Source: Chrysoperla carnea
Lineage: Eukaryota; Arthropoda; Insecta; Neuroptera; Chrysopidae
Assembly: GCF_905475395.1 (NCBI RefSeq)
Contig: NC_058337.1
Location: 83,942,368 to 84,006,367, forward strand
Direction: 5' to 3'
DNA length: 64,000 nucleotides
A model generated the notes under the pieces. The model was given only the letters and a program-made list of their open reading frames with translations. It had not been told where the DNA came from and ran no database searches. A program made the translations under genes and the position numbers. Below, piece after piece: positions 25,501 through 37,753 of the stretch. Every line of letters starts with the position of its first letter. Within the stretch, counting starts at the first letter, position 1.

Positions 25501-28500
25501 ATCTTTAATAGCTACTCACAGTAGGAGCGATTCTTCATAGCTATAAATTTTTTAACCCATTGAATTAGAAAAATTAGCATTTTGACTTACTCTAAATTGA
25601 CAATGTCACCCCATTCAAATTTACCAAGTGAATCCACACCACTTGCAGTATCCGCACACAATTGTAAATGTTTGGGGAGTAATTCAAGCTCATGCATACC
25701 CAAATCAGATATAACAATCACTCGACCAGATTCAACTCGTACAACTAAACCTGTATCTCCTTCATGTCGGCCAGCTAACACACGAACATGATCACCCATT
25801 CGAAAACATTTTCGCAATTCGCTAGCTTGAAATATGATAGCATCCTAGAAAGAATAAAAGTTAAATACCTCTGAACACATTTGAGAACCAATAAATGAAA
25901 ACTTACTTTTAGATCTTCATGTTTTGGTAAAACTGTTATCATAGGTCCATCAATGGCTAAAATTCGACCTTGTAAATTGATCAATTCACCCTCGCACACT
26001 TCAACATTATCACCCGTTGAAAACGAATGTGTAACAGCTTTATCGTCTTTATCGGCGGCAATTTCGATGTCAATTCCTTCTGGTTGTTCTTCAAAACGTT
26101 CTAGCTCAGCTAAAGTTGGTTTCACGCCATCCGCAATAATTGCAGACATTGTAAAATTTTTATACAAAAATCCTTTTCGCGAGTAACGATTTCCTTCAAA
26201 TATTAAAAAGTCACCATCTGAAGTAACTTCTCCACCAATAGCGCGAATAGCTTCTGGATCAAAAGGTTTTGCTGGAGGGCGTCTTTTCTTTTTACGTTTT
26301 TCTGCTTCCGATTCCTGGAAATTGTTAATTAAATTAAATATCCAAATACATAATATCCACCTTATTATTATGATTATTACGATAATCGCTTACACTTTGA
26401 GCCGTTCTTAACGCACCACGCAAGCGTGTATAATCAATACGGGGCATTAATTTTAAATGGACTTGGTTTTGAGCCATATCAAAGTAATCCACTTGAGCAA
26501 TGTCATCTTTATATAAACCACGTTTCAGTCGGACCCATTGTTTGGATTTCAATCCAGTTTGTTCTTTAACAACCCGTAATACATCAGTCATTTCCTTGAT
26601 CGGTACCATCTATAGAACATACAAATTTTCGTATTAGATAATTTTTTACATAAATTATTTTATGAATATACCTGTTGTTTAAAGAAACCCATTCTTAGAT
26701 TACCAACGTTTTCGATAGCAGATTTTACGTGAGGATGTTTATAGGCTTCGATGTAAATGTAACCTTTTACACCTAAGAAAAAAAAAAAAACGGTTTATCT
26801 TTAAACTTCAAAAAGTTATTTATCACGTGGAGAAGAAATAGTATATTACACTAAATGGGTAAAAAATTGAATTTTTTACTTGAAATAATGTTTAAATATT
26901 TGATTATTCTACAATGAATTATAATAATAAAAATATCATAAATTTTTTAGATGAATATGCATGAAATACTCGAGCCTTACGGTCATATTTTGGGTTAAAT
27001 TATTTGAGATCGCGACCTTTAAGCCCTCGAGTAACTATTTTGGATTGACATTTTAAAGCAAACTCAGAACAAAATTGGAAATGAGCTCCAAAAACAGGAT
27101 GTCTATGCACCCAGGTTCGTCGTGAATTATTTTGAGTATCAAATCCGAAATCAGGATCTCGAAAGCCTCCTTGTGTCGTTTTTCAATGCATTTTAAACAA
27201 CTTTAAAGAAAAGTCACATTAAAATGTAGATAAAAAATATGGAGATCATCTCTACAATCAGGCATCCTGATCTCCGAATCTTTCAAGGAATAGTTTGGAT
27301 ATCATATATTCATTAGGGAATATTTTGAGCACCATATTCGTAATCAGCACTGAGAGGAGTTCTAAAAAGACGTTAAAAAATTTTATAATTATCCTTAGGA
27401 ATCTAATGCAAAAAAACCAAATATCGATTCGTCTTACTGCATTTTTTCAGAACTAAAATTTTTTCAGATACACAAATCTTATGCTTTTTGTCTTAAAATT
27501 GATACCGAAAATACGTATATATTTTCGACGAAGGTAAAAATAAAAGTTTAATTAAGTGTGAATTATAGTTGTGCGTGGTAGAAAGTTTATTCGAGGGTTC
27601 AATAACTTTCAAATAACAATTTGGAACAAAAATCTTGGTTTAAAATAAAAAGCTTTTTTTTTTTTTTTTAAATTATATTTTTAATTAACTTATTTGCATT
27701 AAAAATTGGATTTTCATTTAAAATTTCTTGACCTGACTATCAATTTTAGAAAGGCTAAGAAGGGTAGCAGTTTGGTTTATTAATTATAACACCATTATAA
27801 ACCTTTTGTTTAGATTTAATATATTTTTATTTTGTGACCTGTTTATTTTTGCAGTCAATTTAAAATTAATCGAGTTGTTGAAAATGCTGAACGAAAATTA
27901 AGAAAGAGTGGATAACTATTTTTTCTATAAATACTGTTATAATATTTTATGCATCTTTGTTTATTTATCAGAGAGAAACTAAGGAGTACTGAAGACGTTT
28001 CGCTAGTGTTTTAAATTTTCGGATATTGATACGCCAATTTCTATGCTTTATCTAGATTCTACAGTAATTTTTTTATGAATTATAAATTTTTGTATTACAA
28101 CGGAAATGTTGATAATTTTGTACTAGAATTAAAGCTACTGAACAAGTTAAAAATAATTTTTTTTTCTTCCCAATAGTAATACACTAAGGCCTCTAACGCT
28201 CTGGAAATATCAAGAAATGTATAATAACTTACCACTAGGTGAAATAACCGATTTAATTTGTAATGGTTCATTAGTATTTTGATACGCTAAAAACTTTCTC
28301 ATCAAAAGTAAAACAGTAGCTTTTTCTTCACCAATACGACATTTTACCATCCATAAATTTGGATCCCTAATTAAAACAAAAATTTGTTGCAAACTCAAGT
28401 TATAGTTTGTGAATAGTGAAAGAAATAAACTTACTTAACATTTGGCAACAATGTTTGTTGGGTAATTTCATCACTCATATCTTCTCCACCATCTCCAAAA

Positions 28501-31500
28501 TGTTTTGCAGCCATGGATTCCCCAGCATATTTTTTACGTAGATATTCTTCAATTTCATCTTCTTTTTGTGAACTAAAATACGTTAAAAACAATTTTAATA
28601 ACCCTCACAATAAAGGCAAAAAATGTAACAAATAAGAGTTAATTGTATAAATATTCTAATATACAAGTTCTTCAGTTGGAACTTGCGATAAATTTATTAA
28701 GTTTATGAAAAAAAGTTTCCAACATTTAATAGTAATTTAAGCAAGTTTTTTTTACGTCGGTACTGTTTTAAAGATAGGCTTTGGAGTGAAAATTGCCAAA
28801 TGATTAGGCCAAATCACGAACGCAATATTCTTATTATTGCGTTATTAAGGAGGCGGCTAAGCGGTTATGTGAAAAAGATGCAGTTCAGGGATAAGCAAAG
28901 TTTGTTCACAGCATTTTTTATTAATATACATGGTGAGTAGGGAGGTAGTAATCTAGCTTTATGAGTGGATTTTACATAGAAAAATAACGTAAAACAGCTC
29001 ATATGTTCTTATCAGATAGTCTTTGGTTTTCAGGTTTCATCATTTTTTATTTTAGAACTTTTTATGTGATTTTTGGAATTCGATATCTTGATTTTTATTA
29101 TAGCGGCAACCGTAATACACACTCTTTCAACATTTCAGCTTTCTAACTATTGCGGTTTATGAGATACATCCAGCTGACAGACAGGTGGGCCTGTTAGTAA
29201 TAGACTGAAGATAAATTTTATAGTTTAATCAAACCAAAGTGGCACTGAGCAAGAGAGAATGTAGATATGAGTGCACATTCATATATATCGCGTGCATATA
29301 GTGCACATTTTGGTTTGATAGAACTCTAGTAAATTCTATTGTGTACAACTTTGTTTACTAAAAACATTTAATTTTTCCTAATATGAATCGGAAAATTTTT
29401 AAAATTCAATATCATAATTATAATATGAAAAATTCTCATTTAGCATCTGATCTTCTTTTCTTTTCTTCTTTTGAGTTTAATGAAAATAAAAGACAATCGG
29501 ATAAGAACATACCAGCTAATTATTTTTCAGTGTCGAATCCACTGTTAGAGTTAGGGCCATACCTCGCAACTTACCTTGTATATAGTCCAAAAATAGTCTT
29601 TGGAAAAGTGAGACATAAATTATTCGATGAACATCTGAATCAAATTCTTTTGTCAACGATCAATATTTCTGCCTGTTATACATTTAAGATCAAACTTACT
29701 GCCTCTTAGCAAGAGGCAGTATTGCGAAATTTGCTAGTAGGAGATAAAAAATTGACAAACTTACTCCCACAAGTTGGTACCACGTCTACGCCCTTCAATT
29801 TCTCGAGCTGTTGGACCAATTTCATCAATTTCATTACCAACAATTCCAATTTGTTCAGCTCCATCTTCCCATTCATCTTCGTCTTCAACTTCATCATCTA
29901 CTTCGGCTTCATCGATAATAAATCCACCAAAACGATCTTTTTTCTTTTTCTTTCGTGGTCTATCACTATCACTCTCTTCCTCACTGTCATATTCCTAAAA
30001 CAAATGTAAATTAACTACGTTACTATATATTAAAAATTATTGACGATAATTTAAAACTCTGTCTCCTTAAAAATTACTCGATTTTCGATTTTCATAAACT
30101 GACAAATTTGATCGTGAACTTAGTGACCTGTAAAATCTTTCAAGAGAATAATTACGATTAGCTAATTTTTACTGATGATGACTACATTGTAGTCGTATTA
30201 CGCTTTTATAATAATAATAAACAACTGATTTTTAAAATAAATTTCGATTTTTGCCCCAATTTTCTAGATTAATTTTTTGTATTATATAAATACGTATTTC
30301 GACTACCAAGTAGTCATCATCAGTATGAATTAGCTAATCGTAATTACTCTTATTTTGTATACTACTCGTTGCTAATTTGGTGCAGTTGCACAAATACCTC
30401 AGCTAGAACTTTTTTTTATTTATTTAATGCATATTTTTTTTGTAATTAGTAAAAAACTGATTATAACCCCCCAAAGATGGGGGTTAGGTACACCCCTGAG
30501 AGATCGACTTTTTTTGCGAAGTTATTACAATCTTAAAAAACAACTGTGGAAAATTTCGAAGATGCATTAATCTTTTCCTTTTAGATATTAGTTTTCGTGG
30601 GGGCTCATTTTTTTAAATATTGGGCTCGTATTTTTTGAATTTTTCCAAACAAAGCGTTTTTCTCGAGTTTTTCCGGCTGTTCCCATAATTTTTAAAAACA
30701 TTGTAAACATGGTATGGTATGGAGGTTAGCGGGCCATGCTCGAGCATCGCGCCTCGAAGCAATGGTTCAGAATACCTAGCCAAATAGACCCTTGTACTCT
30801 ATCCCCGCTACGCTTTTCAGTGGCTATTATAACCAACTGATGTACTGAAACCCAGGATTTGCCTAGCGCTGAGTTTCCTAATTTCTTCTGGTGCGACTAT
30901 GGCCGGGCCAAACCATTTCCTTCGCTGCGTAAACAATGTAAACATACATACACAATAATTTTAACGAAAGTTATTTTTAACATTTATTAAGTAAGATTAA
31001 TGGACATTTGAGAAATTTTTGCAAATTTCAATAATCGGTACAAAAGCAATAGTTCCATTTCTTAAGGAGAAAATATAATTAAGAAATTAGGCCAAACCTG
31101 CTCAAATGAGTTAATTTTAACCAAAATTGTCAATATTTGGGCTCATTTGTATATAATTACAAGAATAATATATACATAATATTGATAAAACCTTAACATA
31201 AGTATGTTCGAGATCTAGAGTAATTAAATTTAAAAATTCCATATGAACGATCAACATGATATTTTCCTCAATTTTAGACACATTTCCTTCATAGAAGCTT
31301 CAACCTTTTTCGAGATTTTTTGTTTGCATGTACCACCAAATACCAAAAATTATATTTTAACAACATAAAACCGCAGTGTTAAAGACATAAAAGTAGTAAA
31401 TTATACATACTTCAGAATCATGTAAATCTTCTCCCTCAGGCTCTTGTTCCTCTTCAACTTCTTCATCAGCAGAACCTTCTTGAGCTTCATCAGCACGTTC

Positions 31501-31855
31501 TGATCCTGAACGTGACCCACTTCGGCTTCGTGATCTACTGTGACTTCTGGCACTTCTTGACCTAGATCGAGATCGCGATGGTGATCTAAAAAGTTTTGTA
31601 CGTGGCATAAGAGCTACATATGTCGTACTGTTATGAAACAGTAATACACGTTTTTAAAATTTACCTGGATCGAGATTTTGATCGAGAACGTGAACGAGAT
31701 CGACTTCTTGAGACCGCACTACCTCGTGATTGGGCACTACTACGAGACCGGTTTGATCTTCTAGAGCGCACAGATCCCGCTTCTGATCCACTACGGCTGC
31801 GACTTCGTCCACTTCCAGAATTATAGGAAGCGTCACTTTGTTCTGAATCTGACAT
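22198..31855 (-). CDS. Spt5: Spt5, DSIF transcription elongation factor subunit
   Basis: Partner of Spt4; clamps RNA polymerase II during pausing and elongation. The 16 exons, read 5' to 3', are 31665-31855, 31411-31585, 29765-29994, 28435-28572, 28233-28366, 26672-26772, 26361-26609, 25907-26314, 25591-25844, 25048-25243, 24816-24941, 24514-24760, 24035-24265, 23683-23970, 23266-23624 and 22198-22332, for 1153 residues. The order is an RS-rich then acidic N-terminus (1-240), an NGN domain from about 246 ([17 protein letters not shown]), and KOW domains ([76 protein letters not shown]). A Gly/Arg-rich linker (about 770-800) follows, then the CTR with GSRTP and SMTP units that are phosphorylated in the family, SPxP-type repeats, and C-terminal KOWs. 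Exon 7 has an alternative in-phase donor after 26394. Confidence 0.96.
22422..22502. repeat. (TA)n microsatellite
   Basis: About 80 bases of uninterrupted TA dinucleotides in Spt5 intron 15. It directly abuts the left end of a foldback element. Confidence 0.95.
22498..22732. mobile_element. Foldback MITE in Spt5 intron 15
   Basis: Two inverted arms of about 90-110 bases meet at 22610/22615 (ATCATAC, loop TAAA, GTATGAT). The arms share CATAAAACAAAGAAAACA, AGTGTTGTAT, GCAATCACAT, CTATTGACAG and related blocks with scattered mismatches. There is no open frame. A TA-rich target is consistent with a Tc1/mariner-type or similar non-autonomous element; the family is inferred. Confidence 0.8.
23267..23682 (-). 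other. Spt5: Spt5 C-terminal KOW exons and CTR exon junction
   Basis: Coding exon 15 (23266-23624) ends the proline-rich CTR and begins the C-terminal KOW block ([32 protein letters not shown]). The short intron 23625-23682 separates it from exon 14. Entered because overlapping open frames here (the intron stays open) could be mistaken for separate genes. Confidence 0.8.
26773..28232 (-). other. Spt5 intron 5 (1.46 kb)
   Basis: AT-rich with runs of A and T. It has loosely repetitive phrases (for example GATCTC, TTTTGAGCACC and AATCAG-type motifs at 26990-27400) but no gene or definable element. Confidence 0.5.
28573..29764 (-). other. Spt5 intron 3 (1.19 kb)
   Basis: Contains a 108-codon open frame on the plus strand (29383-29709) with no recognisable features. 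A repeat-like stretch around 29090-29200 (TTCAGCTTTCTAACTATTGC and GACAGACAGG) resembles the ends of common arthropod repeats. No gene is accepted. Confidence 0.5.
29995..31410 (-). other. Spt5 intron 2 (1.42 kb) with repeat insertions
   Basis: Holds the inverted-repeat element at 30142-30352 and a less AT-rich stretch at about 30470-30930 (GGGGGTTAGGTACACCCCTG and a later GGTATGGTATGGAGG) that looks like inserted repeat DNA of unknown type. No coding sequence was recognised. Confidence 0.5.
30142..30352. mobile_element. Short inverted-repeat element (MITE-like)
   Basis: The left arm from 30142 (AAGAGAATAATTACGATTAG, then CTGATGATGACTAC and GTAGTCG) is matched by the reverse complement of the right arm ending at 30352 (AAGAGTAATTACGATTAGCT and so on). 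There is about 50 bp of strong match and weaker match to about 65 bp. It is 211 bp with no coding frame. Confidence 0.8.
31411..31855 (-). other. Spt5: RS-repeat N-terminal region of Spt5 (exons 1-2)
   Basis: Residues 1-122 begin [16 protein letters not shown], then carry a long series of Arg-Ser dipeptides interrupted by the intron 31586-31664, then an acidic tail ([18 protein letters not shown]). The RS tract is unlike the purely acidic vertebrate Spt5 N-terminus. The splice phase across the intron is clean (AG|A), so this is one protein. Confidence 0.85.
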
Positions 31856-33367
31856 TCTGGATAGATTAACTCCAAATAAATTAAATATTTATTATATTTT
31901 TATATAAAGCATTATTTTTATCTTGTTTGTATATTATTTCACTTGGTGGTTGATTCGTTGGTTGGTACAACTGATTAAATCCAACTTGTCACAAATTTTA
32001 GAAAATCTAAAAAAACTTCTTCTAAATTCCTTACTATATTTTAAAAAAATTGACAAAGACTTAATAAAATTATTATAAAGCCGTACACACTAAGCAAATT
32101 AACGATATTTCAGTAAATTTTACAATTTATTTAAGGAGCAAAATGAGTTAAATGGAAATTATTCCAATGGGTGCATTCTACAGTTTAGATTTAGAACCTT
32201 CCGTTTATTTAAATGATGAACCCTTTTTTTGTACCAGACCACCGGAACCGAGCAGTGAGCACTCATCAAGACTGAAGAACCCTTAGATCATATATTTTAA
32301 AGAAGAACCAATCTTTATATTTTTATTAGGATCGTTATTTCCTATCTAAAGATACATCCATGTTATACCGACCAGCCTTTACATGAAGTATATATCGTCG
32401 ACTTCTATGAAAATTACGATTTTTTCATTGTGATGACGAAAATAAAAATGATAGCCAGTCATAAAAGTGGAAACTTAAAAATAATTTCAATTTTTTAATT
32501 TTTAAATTAAAACAGCTCAGTGCGTTCCCAAGAAGTCTCTCATCGAAATACTGACTGTACCAAATCACCAAATGTTGCTTAACTTCAATAGTCGGGCGTG
32601 AACCAATGTTTTCAATGTAGTATGTATGTCACGTGGTATACATCACATGTCGCCTCAGAAGTGACGCGAAATCATAATTTATACCTTTATCAAAAAATCG
32701 CTCAACGCGGCTAAAGAAGTTTTCACTTTAAAAATTTGTTCTCCACGGCATATAATAGTATAAGCTCAGCAAAGCATTACTGCAATATCTGTTTTGCAAA
32801 TAAGAAAAATGGCGGGGATACGATCCAAAATTTTTGTTGAAGGGAAAATAAACATCCAAGTTATCAGAATAAATTATTTCGGTATTTTGCGCATACTAGC
32901 ACATACCTATATTGTTGAGTAAACTATAGCAAAGCTACATTTGAGAATCGAAAAAAAAATTTCTTTCACAATTCCAAAGAAACTCTTTTTCGATAGAGTA
33001 TGTAGTAATTTTAATAAACCAAGATGTTAAAGAATTAAAGTAATGTTACTTGTAGTTTACTTCTAGCTAACTGATTTTATAAAAAATACATGTACGTACT
33101 GTCAAAATTAAGACATAAGCCTTTTTAATTGGCTTGTGATGGTTTTAAAACCATCATAAATCGATTCACGTGGATGTAAATAAATGATAATCGGCAATTG
33201 CCGATCATCTATTTTAAAAAGTTTGAGAGTCACTGTTTTGTTTTATAATGTCAATTTGACTTTTGACAAACTATTTGACATGAGTTAATACCGATAACAA
33301 ATAAAAAGTTTTTATTTGTAATTACGTGGTCAATGTCACGTTTAAATAATTCATATGTGTTTAAAAT
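31856..33367. promoter_or_regulatory. Divergent Spt5 / Gmppa promoter region
   Basis: About 1.5 kb between two start codons pointing away from each other. No gene was seen. Near the Gmppa side lie two perfect palindromes, GATGGTTTTAAAACCATC at 33138-33155 and ATCGGCAATTGCCGAT at 33190-33205, roughly 160-230 bases upstream of the start codon. Promoter function is inferred from position. Confidence 0.45.
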
Positions 33368-36300
33368 ATGCATAAAGAAATGTTGAAAGCAGTCATATTA
33401 ATTGGTGGCCCACAAAAGGGTTTGTAAACACATCAATAATATATTCAAACAATATAAAATTAACTCTTTTTAATAAAAATGTTCATTATTTAGGTACTAG
33501 ATTTCGTCCATTATCCTTAGATATTCCAAAACCTTTATTCCCGGTTGCTGGTTTACCTTTAATACAACATCATATTGAAGCATGTGCTAATGTCGAAGCG
33601 CTCAAAGAAATCTTAATTATAGGAAATTATCCCGCAACGCAATTACAACAATTTGTTGTTGATATGCAGAGTCGGTATAATATGAATATTCGATATTTAC
33701 AAGAATTTACGGCACTAGGTAGGTAATCTTTATTTCTACATGACATATGTCAAAAATTGTATATCCAAAATTAAATTCATAACAAGCCGTGGATAGCGTA
33801 TGGTGCGACCCTTGAGGTCTACACAAATAACTTCTCAGCATAATAAATGGTTATAAAAAGTAAAAAAAATAAAAACTCGGTCGTTTTAAAATACTTGTCG
33901 GAATATATTGCCGTTAATACGCTTCACACACACACGCATTTGTTCTCCAAAGTCCAAATTGGTGTAATGCCTTGTCCTGACCATGGAACGGATGTGGATG
34001 TGTAAAAAATCCCGATTTTGATAATCGTACCCATTGCAATAACTTTCAATACTGAGAATATTTTTTTTTTTTGGGATGATTAGTCGCACGCACTCGTGTA
34101 TCTGGCACGGGTACGACATTAAACTCGTTGTTCGCAGGGTGGACTGAATGGCCAAAAAACTCTATATGCCCGTGCATACGCTTACCCGTTTCCGTGTACA
34201 CGGGTACGTTCGAATAGCCGTTCTATGAATTCCGAATATTTTTTACATATATTGTCAAACTAAAGATTTATAAATATGTACAGCCAAAAGTAACGAAATA
34301 AAGTGATGTTCCAATCGCCGAAAATATACACAATTTTTGTAAATCATATTTGTAAATTGTAATTTCATTTCGAAGAAATAATTTTTATGAGATACGTTAG
34401 GAGTACTTCGAAATTTATTTATTTCTATAGAATATATATATTTTCTTCTCGTGTTGAAATAATAAAGTAACGCATGACTGTAATCGCCAAATCGCCCAAG
34501 CACGTTATGGTACTGACTAATGTCCTATTATGATTGAGCAGAAATTTCGCCGAATCATTTAAGCTATGAATTAATCGATTTCATTTAGCGTATGTACGGC
34601 TTCTATCATATTATACCCTCTTTTAAAATCTTGGTTATCGAATTTTTACTAAATAGTTAAAAAAAATTTTCCCTTTATCGTTATTTATTGTCTCTTAATC
34701 ACTAATAGAACAAAACATACTTAATCAGCTTATGAATATACAAGTTTATTTTGAAACAATGAGACAAGAAGTTGTACCATGAATTAAGTTGATCGAATTC
34801 TTGTAGGTACTGCTGGTGGAATGTACCATTTTCGAGATCAAATTCGATGTGGAAATCCTGAAGCATTTTTTGTAATGAATGGAGATGTTTGTGCTGATTT
34901 TCCATTAAATGAATTATATGAATTTCATAAAACGAAGCCTTCATCTTGGGTTTGTTATTTTTCAAACATTTATTTTGAATTTTTTTTCGCATGATTACAA
35001 AAATTTTGCATAAATATCCTTACAAAAATAATAAATCTTGATTAATAATAAATATACTAAAATATATCAAATGCCACACAAAAACTCTTCTATTACCTAA
35101 CCAAGTCTACTTGTGGAAATAGACTGAAAATTTTACAATTTTCTACAAGGTTAATTTTGCAAAAGGGAATTTTTTTACATTTGGAAATTTTTAATCATTA
35201 AGAAAAAGTTGTCGATAGGTCACAATAATGGGAACAGAAGCCACTAGACAACAATCCAAACATTATGGATGTATGGCTACAGATCGTACAACAAACGAAG
35301 TCACTCATTATGTTGAAAAACCAAATTCTTATGTCTCAACATTAATTAATTGTGGAGTTTATGTTTGTTCTTTGGATGTCTTTCAAACGATGGCTACTAT
35401 TTTTAGCTCAAAACAACAAGATTATTATCGGTGAGTTCATTAAATTAGAAATTATGATTATCGATTTTGAAGATAATTTTTGTAACTTTAAAGTTAATTA
35501 TCTTAAAAAAATTTCGCTGTATAACAAAATGTTATACAGGATACATTTTTTTAAAGATTTTTTGAAGTATGTATGATTAGTAGTTGAGAAACATATCTTT
35601 GTTAATTAAGAAAAATTTTGCAGACAATCAACTGGAAATGGTAAAGACACGGGTCATATTCAGTTAGAGCAAGAAGTACTTGCACCACTGGCTGGAACTG
35701 GAAAATTATTTGCATTCCAGGTAATTTTTTATGCGATTTCAAAAAAAAAATAAACATGATGGATTCTGTCTTTCAATTTAAAATATATAAAAAGAAATTT
35801 AATTACTTATTCCATCACTGTCGATATCAAGTATATTACATCGTATTTCTTATTTTCCACTTTATTCTTATTAAAAAATATCTTTTGGGTTTTCAAATTT
35901 TTAAATGATGTATTGATTTTGCCGAATAACGTGCTTCGTTAATTTTATAAAAAGCAAATTTTATCTCACTAAATTTGACTATTCTAGAGAAATTTTACTC
36001 CTTTAGAATAATCGATTTGTTGAATTCGAGGATTGAGAAATTATGTTATAGCGGTTATTCGCAGGTAGTTTCAAAATAAAAGAATATTTTTAAGTCAAAA
36101 GATTTCAAATTAAAAAGATTTTAAAAGAATGTGTAATCCAAATGGATGAGGCTTTCATAACAAGACCTTGAAACTGCAAAATAAAGTGAGTCATAATATT
36201 TTTTTCCCTCGTTAGTTTTAATAGTCGTGTTGTACTGACAGATAAAACGTTAATCACTTTTTCCAGCCAACTAGTGCTCTACAATGGCTGATATGTTACT

Positions 36301-37644
36301 CATAAACTCCATTCGAAGATATTACCGCTTTCGATTGTAGTTTTACCAAATCTGTATTGCGTTACTGTAAAAGTACGGCCGCCTCTCTATTTTATATTGG
36401 CCTTTTTTTAACTTATAGGGGTCTAGGGAATATACAGTAAAAACTTGTAAATGAACGATTTAAAATACGACGAAAAATACATTTATTACATTGATAGTAT
36501 ACAGAGAATGATTCGTAATTCAATGGTACAAAGTTTGACCAATTTTATTCTCTATAGTTAAATTGATAATATATACATAAAAATACAAATGATGTATTTT
36601 TTGTAATATTTTAATATAAAAGACGAAAATCGATTATCATATAGAAATTTACAGCTTCTACAATTACAATTATTTTTTAATTTAGATTTCTAATTGGTGG
36701 TCACAATTAAAAACGGCCGGTTCAGCAATATACGCTAATCGCCATTATCTTGAACTATATCGTACACATAAACCAGAACGCTTAGCATCCCAAACTGCAA
36801 AAGAATCTGGTGATTCTAAATTTCAATGTGAAATTATTCCCGATGTACATATTCATTCATCTGCAACTGTGCATTCAACGGCTGTGCTAGGACCTAATGT
36901 TAGTATAGGACCAAATGTTTCAATTGGACCAGGTGTTCGTATACGAGAGAGTATAGTTCTTGAAGGCGCAACTATTAAAGATCATAGTTTAGTGTTGTAC
37001 AGTATAGTGGGTCGTGATACAAAAATTGGTGAATGGTCACGTGTCGAGGGAACACCCGGCGATCCAGATCCTAATAAACCATTCGCAAAAATGGAAAATC
37101 CACCGTTATTTAATAACGATGGACGATTAAATCCATCTTTGACTATTCTAGGTAATATGAAACTTAAGGTGTTATTTAAGGATATTAGAGAAAATTTAAG
37201 TAATTTTTTTTATTAGACAATTTTCATACAATAATGTTTGAATATAGCTTTGTAGTTAATGTTATGGCATTATACAGGCAAAGTATTGTTTAGAGGATTT
37301 CAAAATGCTAGAGGGTTCAATTCCCTGTCAGGCGTATGTATATTTCTTCATATCAAATATGATGATTTACAAATCTAGTTACCATGGGATATGGTTTTAT
37401 GAATAATGAGTAAGACTTACTATTCAAGATTTTGATATCACTATTATTTCGAATGCATAAAACTTTAATCTCTTTAATTTTCTCTAAATTAAATTGCCCT
37501 TAATTTAGTTTTAAAAGATTCAATAAGTGAATGTTTCTTTCAGGTTGTGGTGTATCAGTGCCATCAGAAACAATTTTATTAAATTCCATTGTATTACCGC
37601 ACAAAGAGCTAAGTCGAAGTTTTAAAAATGAGATAATTTTATAG
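33368..37644 (+). CDS. Gmppa: Mannose-1-phosphate guanylyltransferase regulatory subunit alpha
   Basis: GMPPA is the GDP-mannose-sensing partner of the catalytic GMPPB in GDP-mannose synthesis (cytosol). The seven exons are 33368-33419, 33494-33718, 34807-34949, 35219-35430, 35624-35720, 36686-37151 and 37544-37644, for 431 residues (human 420). The N-terminal nucleotidyltransferase domain starts [18 protein letters not shown] then PKPLFPVAG, with YGCMATD and [19 protein letters not shown] further on. A left-handed beta-helix follows from about residue 311 ([39 protein letters not shown]). The C-terminus [13 protein letters not shown] ... EIIL is typical of GMPPA, not GMPPB. Family alignment favours the second ATG at 33380 as start, which would remove four residues. 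An AATAAA is at 37748. Confidence 0.96.
33719..34806 (+). other. Gmppa intron 2 (1.09 kb)
   Basis: AT-rich, with a modestly GC-richer patch at about 33880-34210 (CACACACACACGC and CCCGTGCATACGC-type words) that resembles inserted repeat DNA. No gene was seen. Confidence 0.45.
35721..36685 (+). other. Gmppa intron 5 (0.97 kb)
   Basis: AT-rich and without a recognisable gene or clear repeat structure. Confidence 0.45.
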
Positions 37645-37747
37645 AATGTATAATTTTATTTTATTTGGATATTATCTTTTTATAATATTTGGATATTTTA
37701 TTAAATTTTCTAAAAAATTTATACAAATACGTACAGTTTTTAAGAAC

Positions 37748-37753
37748 AATAAA
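37748..37753 (+). promoter_or_regulatory. Poly(A) signal of Gmppa
   Basis: AATAAA about 104 bases after the stop codon. Position and motif only. Confidence 0.5.

Noticed and set aside
29383-29709. 108-codon plus-strand frame in Spt5 intron 3
   Set aside because: No recognisable features and no splice or promoter support.
29722-30009. Plus-strand Ser-rich and Phe-rich frames opposite Spt5 exon 3
   Set aside because: Antisense shadows of the acidic and Lys-rich Spt5 coding exon.
37260-37335. tRNA-like B-box (GGGTTCAATTCCC) in Gmppa intron 6
   Set aside because: No matching A-box, acceptor stem or anticodon arm could be folded around it.
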